Positions 7,556 to 12,549 of a DNA stretch of 12,549 bases are shown here, piece after piece (the stretch's first letter is position 1; each line of letters starts with the position of its first letter). The translations under genes were made by a program, and so were the position numbers. The notes below the pieces were generated by a model. That model saw only the letters and a program-made list of their open reading frames with translations, had not been told where the DNA came from and did not search any database. Origin of the DNA: Lysobacteraceae bacterium UBA6001 (GTDB lineage: Bacteria > Pseudomonadota > Gammaproteobacteria > Xanthomonadales > Xanthomonadaceae); contig DJAN01000186.1 of the NCBI GenBank assembly GCA_002429615.1, positions 1 to 12,549 on the forward strand, written 5' to 3'.

Positions 7556-7582
7556 TCAAGTTGTCCGGACAGGCGCCGATAG
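7556..7582 (+). promoter_or_regulatory. Putative sigma-28 (FliA) promoter for the small secreted protein gene
   Basis: TCAAGTTG (7556-7563), 11 nt, then GCCGATAG (7575-7582). This matches the sigma-28 pattern TAAAGTTT-N11-GCCGATAA at 6 of 8 and 7 of 8 positions with exact spacing. The predicted start is near 7589, about 45 bases before ATG 7634. The receptor at 8103 has no evident promoter of its own, so this one may drive both genes. Confidence 0.76.
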
Positions 7583-7633
7583 CTGCCTCAAGGCCCGCGT
7601 GAGGCCACCCCTCCCCACATTCGGAGACATTCC

Positions 7634-8017
7634 ATGAAATCGCTGTTCACCCTGATCCCCGCCCTGGCCCTGGCCACCCTGTCCGCCGACGTCCTGGCCC
7701 AGTCCCAGGAAATGATTCCGCCGGAAATGGCGACCCGCTTCGTCGGCAAGGACGGCATGGTGTGCGGCAAGGTCGAGAAGGCCAAGTACGCGCAGTCGTC
7801 CGAAGGCGAGCCGACCTTCCTGTACATGGGCGGCATGTTCCCGCGCCACACCTTCTCGGCCCGCATCGACGGCGCCAACCGCAGCAAGTTCTCCTTCGCC
7901 CCGGAAACCCTGGAAGGCAAGGACGTCTGCGTGATCGGCAAGATCCAGCGCGATGCTTCGCGCGCCGAAATCGAAGTCAGCTCGCCGTCCAGCCTGAAGC
8001 TGGCGACGATCAAGTAA
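7634..8017 (+). CDS. Small secreted (periplasmic) protein, possible OB-fold, function unknown
   Basis: 127 residues with a clear Sec signal peptide: Lys2, then a hydrophobic stretch (residues 4-18), with a likely signal-peptidase-I site after VLA (20-22). The mature part is about 105 residues. It has alternating short beta-type segments ([12 protein letters not shown] at 41-52, PTFLYMGG at 60-67, HTFSARIDG at 72-80, [10 protein letters not shown] at 96-105, [13 protein letters not shown] at 111-123). This pattern resembles small OB-fold proteins in which VCGKV opens strand 1 and VCVIGKI forms a later strand. Two cysteines (C44 and C99) could form a disulfide in the periplasm. GGAG at 7623-7626 is a good ribosome site. 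It lies between cheW and a chemoreceptor and behind a sigma-28-like promoter, suggesting a link to motility or to sensing by the neighbouring receptor. That role is inference only; I do not recognise a characterised homologue. Confidence 0.85.
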   Translation: MKSLFTLIPALALATLSADVLAQSQEMIPPEMATRFVGKDGMVCGKVEKAKYAQSSEGEPTFLYMGGMFPRHTFSARIDGANRSKFSFAPETLEGKDVCVIGKIQRDASRAEIEVSSPSSLKLATIK

Positions 8018-8028
8018 TACCCGCCGCG

Positions 8029-8054
8029 CCGTCCCGCGCAGGTGCGCGGGACGG
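8029..8054 (+). other. Strong GC-rich hairpin between the secreted-protein gene and the receptor gene
   Basis: An 11-bp perfect stem (CCGTCCCGCGC / GCGCGGGACGG) with an AGGT loop starts 12 bases after the stop. No T run follows, so termination would be inefficient. I see no promoter between it and ATG 8103. It may reduce, rather than stop, expression of the downstream receptor or protect the 3' end of the upstream message. Confidence 0.6.
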
Positions 8055-8102
8055 TGCCTGGCCCTCCCGCCGGGCAACGTCACAGGAAGAGGAAGCGCGT
8101 AC

Positions 8103-10469
8103 ATGCAGTGGATCAACAAACTCAAACTCGGCCCGAAGTTGATGCTGATCTTCGGCATCGTGATGGTCATCATGCTGATCCAGGGCATCATCGCCTACGC
8201 GGGCCTAGCCGCACTCAACAACGTGACGCGCGAGCTGGCCGGCAACTCCATGGCCAGCGTGCGCGAGGCCGGCGAGCTGCGCGGCATGCTCGGCGAGTAC
8301 CGCAACGCGGCCTACCAGGGCCTGATCCGCGCCAGTGACGCGGTCAAGCAGGACGCCAAGGACCGCCAGGCCAAGCTGAAGAAGGACATCGACGCCACCA
8401 TCGCCGATTATCCGCGGCTGCTGGCCAGCCCGGAACAGAAGAAGCAGTACGAGCAGTTCGTCAGCGACTGGAAAAAGGCCTCGGCCTCCTACGCCAGCGT
8501 CGAGGAGATGCTGGAACTGAACCTCCCCGACGACGCCGTGGACACCTTCGTCGGCGAGACCCGCAGCGCCCACCTGGCCGCGCAGGGTTCGCTGGGCAAG
8601 CTGATCGAGGAAGACAACCGCCTCGCCCAGACCGCCAAGGACAAGGCCGAGACCGTGCACGCCACCTCGGTCACCCTGACCGTGGTGATGGTGCTGGCCG
8701 GCATCGCCGGTGGCCTGGTACTGGCCTGGCTGTTCGCCCGTGCCCTGGTCAACAACATGCGTGGCGCGGTCAACGTCGCCCATGACGTGGCGACCGGCAA
8801 GCTCGACGGCCATATCGATGTCAGCGCCGCCGATGAAGTCGGCGACCTGATGCGCGCCCTGCAGCGCATGCAGCGCGACCTGAAGGAGCGCATCGAGCGC
8901 GACCAGGCCGTCGCCGCAGAGAACCTGCGCATCCGCACCGCGCTGGACGCCTCCTCCACCGGCGTGATCATCACCGATCCGTCGCTGCAGGTCGTCTACA
9001 CCAATCCCGCGATCCACCAGGTCATCGCCCACCACGCCGACGGCTTCCGCGAGGCGCTGCCGGAATTCGACGTCGAAGCGCCGCTGGTCGGCCACAACGT
9101 CAACGTGCTGGAGCACGGCGGCCAGGTCGATCCGAAGTTCGTCGCGCAGCTGGAAAAGAACGGCTCGGCGCGCCGCGAAATGCGCTATGGCAGCGCGCAC
9201 ATCGCGCAGATCGTGTCGATGATCCGCGACGCCGACGGCCACGCCGTGGGCACCGTGTGCGAATGGCGTGACCGCAGCATCGAAGTGCAGGTGGAAGAGG
9301 AAGTGGCGCGCATCGTCGAGTCGGCCGCCGCCGGCGACATGAACGGTCGCGTCGCGGTCGAAGGCAAGGAAGGCTTCTTCCTGCAGCTGGCACAGCAGCT
9401 CAATGGCCTGCTGGACGCCAACGGCGCCTCGATCGAACAGGTTTCCCACCTGCTGGCCGCGCTGTCTCAGGGTGACCTGACCGCGCGCATCCACGGCGAC
9501 TTCCAGGGCGTGTTCGCCCGCATGCGTGACGATGCCAACGCCACCGCCGAACAGCTGACCGAGATCGTCGGCCGCATCAAGCATTCCTCGGTGGCGATCA
9601 ACTCCGCCGCCGGCGAGATTGCCGCCGGCAACAGCGACCTGTCGCGCCGTACCGAGCAGCAGGCCGCCAACCTGGAAGAGACCGCCGCCTCGATGGAGGA
9701 ACTGACCTCCACCGTGCGCCAGAACGCCGAGCATGCCCGCCAGGCCAACCAGCTGGCGCAGGGCGCTGCCAGCGTGGCCTCGCAGGGCGGCGAAGTGGTC
9801 GGCAAGGTCGTCACCACCATGGGGGACATCGAGAAGTCCTCCAAGAAGATCGCCGAGATCATCTCGGTAATCGACGGCATCGCCTTCCAGACCAACATCC
9901 TGGCGCTGAACGCCGCGGTGGAAGCCGCACGTGCTGGCGAACAGGGCCGCGGCTTCGCCGTGGTCGCCTCGGAAGTGCGCACGCTGGCGCAGCGCTCGGC
10001 CAATGCGGCCAAGGAGATCAAGGGCCTGATCGACGACTCCGTCGGCCGCGTGGCCGATGGCTCGGCGCTGGTGCACAAGGCCGGCGCCACCATGGGCGAG
10101 ATCGTCGCCTCGGTGCAGCGCGTGACCGACATCATGGCCGAGATCTCCGCCGCCTCGCAGGAACAGTCGGCCGGTATCGAGCAGGTCAACCAGACCATCA
10201 CCCAGATGGACGAGACCACCCAGCAAAACGCCGCGCTGGTGGAGGAAGCCACCGCCGCCGCGCGCGCGATGGAAGAACAGGCCGGCCAGCTGTCCGATGC
10301 GGTGTCGATCTTCCGCCTGGAGGAATCGGTGGCCGAAGCCGTGGTGGCCGCCCCGCGCGCCGCCGAGCGCAGCGTGCGTCCGCAGCCGCAGGCCGCCGCG
10401 CGTCCGGCCCGCCCGGCCCGCAAGGAAGCCGAAGCCCTGGTCACCGACAGCGACTGGCAGGAATTCTGA
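8103..10469 (+). CDS. Methyl-accepting chemotaxis protein: four-helix-bundle sensor, HAMP, PAS, HAMP pair, MA domain
   Basis: 788-residue receptor. TM1 is at about 11-33 and TM2 at about 190-212. They enclose an all-helical periplasmic domain of about 155 residues, as in the 4HB_MCP (Tar-like) family. HAMP is at about 213-265, PAS at about 270-390 (ending CEWRDRS), and two HAMP-like units follow with Gly at 411 and 457. The MA domain spans about 490-735 with its tip at 593-610. A Pro/Ala/Arg-rich linker ends in DSDWQEF, a CheR-docking pentapeptide. The HAMP-PAS-HAMP block aligns without gaps to that of the receptor at 167-2914 (both 179 residues between equivalent glycines), although the sensors are unrelated. 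The ligand is unknown; a partner periplasmic protein is possible. The ribosome site is good (AGGAA and GAGGAAG, 8084-8095). No promoter is seen just upstream, so it is probably transcribed from 7556. Confidence 0.96.
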   Translation: MQWINKLKLGPKLMLIFGIVMVIMLIQGIIAYAGLAALNNVTRELAGNSMASVREAGELRGMLGEYRNAAYQGLIRASDAVKQDAKDRQAKLKKDIDATIADYPRLLASPEQKKQYEQFVSDWKKASASYASVEEMLELNLPDDAVDTFVGETRSAHLAAQGSLGKLIEEDNRLAQTAKDKAETVHATSVTLTVVMVLAGIAGGLVLAWLFARALVNNMRGAVNVAHDVATGKLDGHIDVSAADEVGDLMRALQRMQRDLKERIERDQAVAAENLRIRTALDASSTGVIITDPSLQVVYTNPAIHQVIAHHADGFREALPEFDVEAPLVGHNVNVLEHGGQVDPKFVAQLEKNGSARREMRYGSAHIAQIVSMIRDADGHAVGTVCEWRDRSIEVQVEEEVARIVESAAAGDMNGRVAVEGKEGFFLQLAQQLNGLLDANGASIEQVSHLLAALSQGDLTARIHGDFQGVFARMRDDANATAEQLTEIVGRIKHSSVAINSAAGEIAAGNSDLSRRTEQQAANLEETAASMEELTSTVRQNAEHARQANQLAQGAASVASQGGEVVGKVVTTMGDIEKSSKKIAEIISVIDGIAFQTNILALNAAVEAARAGEQGRGFAVVASEVRTLAQRSANAAKEIKGLIDDSVGRVADGSALVHKAGATMGEIVASVQRVTDIMAEISAASQEQSAGIEQVNQTITQMDETTQQNAALVEEATAAARAMEEQAGQLSDAVSIFRLEESVAEAVVAAPRAAERSVRPQPQAAARPARPARKEAEALVTDSDWQEF

Positions 10470-10490
10470 TCTCTCCGAGTGGTACGTAAC

Positions 10491-10526
10491 AGCAGACACC
10501 CCGGCTCCGGCCGGGGTTTCTGTTTT
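10491..10526 (+). terminator. Intrinsic (rho-independent) terminator
   Basis: A perfect 8-bp core stem (ACCCCGGC 10498-10505 / GCCGGGGT 10510-10517) has a TCCG loop. It extends outward past one mismatch by CAGA (10493-10496) / TCTG (10519-10522). The right side is T-rich and ends TGTTTT (10521-10526). It begins 21 bases after the receptor stop and separates it from the cheR promoter. Confidence 0.8.
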
Positions 10527-10584
10527 GGCGGGAACGCCCCGTCCCCGCGACGGGCACGGCGAAAAATTGCGACGCAGCGCGCAC

Positions 10585-10612
10585 TACAGTTCCCCCCTTG
10601 CGCGGCCGATAA
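10585..10612 (+). promoter_or_regulatory. Putative sigma-28 (FliA) promoter for cheR-cheD-cheB
   Basis: TACAGTTC (10585-10592), 12 nt, then GCCGATAA (10605-10612). The -10 box is a perfect sigma-28 match and the -35 box matches 6 of 8. The spacer is one base longer than in the other four sites. The predicted start near 10619 leaves a leader of only about 17 bases before ATG 10636. Confidence 0.75.
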
Positions 10613-10635
10613 CCTTCTTGAACCCGAGGTGCCGA

Positions 10636-11496
10636 ATGCCGCCCACCCCCTCCCCCGCTTCCGTCGACAGCCGCGAATTCGAGTTCGCCGACCGCGACTT
10701 CCGCCGCGTGTGCGAACTGATCCACCAGCGTGCCGGCATCGCATTGGCACCGGCCAAACGCGACATGGTCTATGGCCGGCTGTCGAGGCGCCTGCGCGCG
10801 CTCGGCCTGCGTTCGTTCCGCGATTACCTGGACCTGCTGGAAAGCGGCGAGGACGATGCCGAATGGCAGTCCTTCACCAACGCGCTGACCACCAACCTCA
10901 CCTCGTTCTTCCGCGAGCCGCATCACTTCGAGAAGCTGCGCGAAGAGCTGCTGCAGCGTCGCCACGAACCCACGCTGCACCTGTGGTCGTGCGCCGCCTC
11001 CACCGGCGAGGAGCCGTACTCGATGGCGATCACCGCCTGCGAGGCGTTCGGCACCCTGCATCCGCCGGTGCGCATCCTCGCCACCGACGTCGATACCCAG
11101 GTGCTGGAGACCGGCGCGCGCGGCGTCTATCCGATCGACCGCGTGTCCTCGCTGGACGAATCGCTGCGACGCAAATACTTCCAGCGCGGCAGCGGCCCCA
11201 ATGAAGGCAAGTGCCGCGTGCTGCCGGCGCTGCGCCAGCTCATCGAATTCCGCCAGCTCAACCTGCTGGCGCCGCGCTACGACGTCGGCGGGCCGTTCGC
11301 GGCGGTGTTCTGCCGCAACGTGATGATCTACTTCGACAAGCCCACCCAGCGCGGCATCCTCTCGCGCCTGGTGCCGCACCTCGGCGACAACGGCCTGCTG
11401 TATACCGGTCACTCGGAGAACTACCTGCACGCCGCCGACCTGATCCAGCCCTGCGGCCGCACGCTGTACCGCGCCGCCCGCGGAGCCCGCGCATGA
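10636..11496 (+). CDS. cheR: Chemotaxis protein methyltransferase CheR
   Basis: 286 residues, the usual CheR size. It methylates receptor glutamates using S-adenosylmethionine. It has an N-terminal helical domain (about 15-90, [13 protein letters not shown] at 86-98), then the Rossmann-like SAM domain: [13 protein letters not shown] (117-129), ATDVD (149-153), [11 protein letters not shown] (225-235) and GHSEN (258-262). The beta-subdomain segment [15 protein letters not shown] (181-195) closely resembles the enteric form (RGxGPxEG), which docks on C-terminal NWETF-type pentapeptides. Three receptors in this window end in such peptides. ATG 10636 is chosen because GAGGT (10626-10630) precedes it and the promoter lies just upstream; the longer open frame overlaps the receptor gene and is spurious. 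It overlaps cheD by 4 bases (ATGA), implying translational coupling. Confidence 0.97.
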   Translation: MPPTPSPASVDSREFEFADRDFRRVCELIHQRAGIALAPAKRDMVYGRLSRRLRALGLRSFRDYLDLLESGEDDAEWQSFTNALTTNLTSFFREPHHFEKLREELLQRRHEPTLHLWSCAASTGEEPYSMAITACEAFGTLHPPVRILATDVDTQVLETGARGVYPIDRVSSLDESLRRKYFQRGSGPNEGKCRVLPALRQLIEFRQLNLLAPRYDVGGPFAAVFCRNVMIYFDKPTQRGILSRLVPHLGDNGLLYTGHSENYLHAADLIQPCGRTLYRAARGARA

Positions 11497-12089
11497 CCTC
11501 GGCCCTGAAGATCGACGAGGTGATGCGCTACCGCGACACCCGCTTCCAGACCATCGCCGCCAAGCTGCTGCCCACGCAGTACCTGGTGGTCGACGATGAC
11601 ACCGCGCTGACCACCACGCTGGGCTCCTGCGTGGCCGCCTGCGTGCGCGACCCGGTGTTGAAGATCGGCGGCATGAACCACTTCCTGCTGCCCGAGGGCC
11701 AGGTCGGCGACGGCGCGCCCGCGCGCTACGGCAGCTACGCCATGGAACTGCTGATCAACGACCTGCTCAAGCGCGGCGCGCACCGCAAGCGCCTGGAAGC
11801 CAAGGTGTTCGGCGGCGCCAACGTGCTCAAGGGCTTCACCTCCAACCCGGTGGGCACGCGCAACGCCGAGTTCGTGCGTGCCTACCTGCAGGCCGAGCAC
11901 ATCCCGATCGTGGCCGAGGACCTGTGCGGCATCCATCCGCGCAAGATCTGGTTCTTCCCGGTCACCGGCCGCGTCGTGGTGCAGCGCCTGCCGCATGCGC
12001 ACGAAGCCGAAGTCGCCGCGACCGAATCGGCCGTGCGTGCCCGCCTGTCCAAGACGCCTGTCAGCGGCGGCGTGGAGCTGTTCGAATGA
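11493..12089 (+). CDS. cheD: Chemoreceptor glutamine deamidase CheD
   Basis: 198 residues. CheD deamidates specific receptor glutamines to glutamates, creating methylation sites, and in Bacillus also interacts with CheC. The catalytic residues known from Thermotoga CheD map cleanly: Thr40, Cys46 in LGSC (43-46) and His63 in GGMNHF (59-64), with the same T/C/H spacing. Other family marks are FGGAN (106-110) and the basic tail segment [12 protein letters not shown] (151-162). The start ATG overlaps the cheR stop as ATGA, and the stop overlaps the cheB start the same way. It is thus the middle gene of a tightly coupled cheRDB unit. E. coli lacks CheD and uses CheB for deamidation; here both are present. 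No cheC is seen in the window. Confidence 0.96.
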   Translation: MTSALKIDEVMRYRDTRFQTIAAKLLPTQYLVVDDDTALTTTLGSCVAACVRDPVLKIGGMNHFLLPEGQVGDGAPARYGSYAMELLINDLLKRGAHRKRLEAKVFGGANVLKGFTSNPVGTRNAEFVRAYLQAEHIPIVAEDLCGIHPRKIWFFPVTGRVVVQRLPHAHEAEVAATESAVRARLSKTPVSGGVELFE

Positions 12090-12549
12090 ACCTGCAAGCC
12101 CCGGTCCGCGTCCTGATCGTCGACGACTCCGCCGTCGTGCGGCAGATCCTCACTGAAATCCTCTCGCGCGACATCGGCATCGAGGTCGTCGGCAGCGCCG
12201 CCGACCCGATCCTGGCGCGCGAGAAGATCAAGCGCCTGAATCCGGACGTGATCACCCTGGACGTCGAAATGCCGCGCATGGACGGCCTGGCGTTCCTGGA
12301 GAACCTGATGCGGCTGCGGCCGACGCCGGTGGTGATGATCTCCTCGCTCACCGAGCGCGGCGCCGACACCACCCTGCAGGCGCTGTCGCTGGGCGCGGTG
12401 GATTTCGTCGCCAAGCCCAAGCTCGACGTCGCGCGCGGCCTGGAGACCTACGCCGAGGAGATCGTCGGCAAGGTCAAGGCCGCCGCGCAGGCGCGGGTGC
12501 GCCCGCTCGCGCGCGCCGCCGCCACCAAGGTCGAACTCGACACCCCGGC
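12086..12549 (+). CDS. cheB: Protein-glutamate methylesterase/response regulator CheB (partial, runs off window)
   Basis: The first 154 codons are visible and the frame is open to the window end. The N-terminal receiver domain (about 7-125) has the acidic pair Asp13-Asp14 (VDDS), the phosphoacceptor Asp59 in TLDVEMP (57-63), Ser86-Ser87 and the conserved Lys110 (AKPK). [12 protein letters not shown] is characteristic of CheB receivers. The start of the inter-domain linker (Ala/Arg-rich) is present; the C-terminal methylesterase domain with its Ser-His-Asp triad is outside. Phosphorylation by CheA activates it to remove receptor methyl groups, opposing CheR. Its ATG overlaps the cheD stop (ATGA). 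Confidence 0.95.
   Translation, partial: MNLQAPVRVLIVDDSAVVRQILTEILSRDIGIEVVGSAADPILAREKIKRLNPDVITLDVEMPRMDGLAFLENLMRLRPTPVVMISSLTERGADTTLQALSLGAVDFVAKPKLDVARGLETYAEEIVGKVKAAAQARVRPLARAAATKVELDTP

Noticed and set aside
8018..8102. Searched for a separate promoter for the four-helix-bundle receptor
   Set aside because: Only a GC hairpin and a ribosome site are present. No -35/-10 pair of the sigma-28 or sigma-54 type is visible.
8205..10499. Very long minus-strand open frame (764 codons) opposite the third receptor
   Set aside because: High GC at third codon positions removes stops from the antisense frame. The residues (Gly/Leu/His/Asp/Val rich) match no family, and the + strand encodes a clear receptor. 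The same holds for 3638-5116 and 6010-6951.
10297..10635. Extended N-terminus for cheR
   Set aside because: It overlaps the receptor gene, the terminator and the promoter. ATG 10636 with GAGGT is the normal CheR start.

Overview
This window is a GC-rich (about two-thirds G+C by eye), gene-dense stretch of a flagellar chemotaxis locus, with all genes on the + strand. Gene content, protein style, the GTAG-headed REP hairpin and the intergenic repeats point to a gammaproteobacterium of the Xanthomonadaceae/Lysobacteraceae type (Xanthomonas, Stenotrophomonas, Lysobacter, Luteimonas or Pseudoxanthomonas). That placement is inferred from pattern recognition, not from a search.

Layout. (1) 1-77 is the tail of an upstream chemoreceptor gene ending in a DWQEF tether. 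(2) 167-2914 encodes a chemoreceptor with a double-Cache-type sensor, HAMP, PAS, two HAMP-like units and a signalling domain, ending in QWQTF. A strong intrinsic terminator follows at 2923-2952. (3) 2953-3631 is a repeat-rich gap. It holds a 13-bp tandem duplication, a REP-like hairpin and two oppositely oriented 100-bp foldback elements. The foldback elements share a 52-bp core but have different arms, each arm perfectly complementary to its partner. (4) 3704-5890 encodes a single-Cache chemoreceptor with five evenly spaced HAMP-like units and no C-terminal tether. (5) 6103-6900 encodes a YcgR-type c-di-GMP-binding flagellar brake. (6) 6992-7480 is cheW. (7) 7634-8017 encodes a small secreted protein that looks like an OB-fold. 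(8) 8103-10469 encodes a four-helix-bundle chemoreceptor with PAS and a DWQEF tether, closed by a terminator. (9) 10636 to the window end is cheR-cheD-cheB, joined by ATGA overlaps; cheB runs off the end.

Regulation. Five intergenic sites match the flagellar sigma-28 (FliA) pattern TAAAGTTT-N11-GCCGATAA. They lie upstream of the single-Cache receptor, ycgR, cheW, the small secreted protein and cheR. Four have exactly 11 nt between the boxes and one has 12. The window therefore looks like a late flagellar regulon: receptors sense ligands, CheW couples them to CheA (not in the window), CheR/CheB/CheD adapt them, and YcgR links c-di-GMP to motor output.

Most worth a second look: the foldback pair with compensating arm changes, the small secreted protein placed under an apparent sigma-28 promoter, the regular poly-HAMP receptor, and the mosaic receptors that share near-identical signalling-domain DNA but have unrelated sensors. 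I see no clearly new multi-gene system. The core is a recognisable chemotaxis cluster with these unusual additions.
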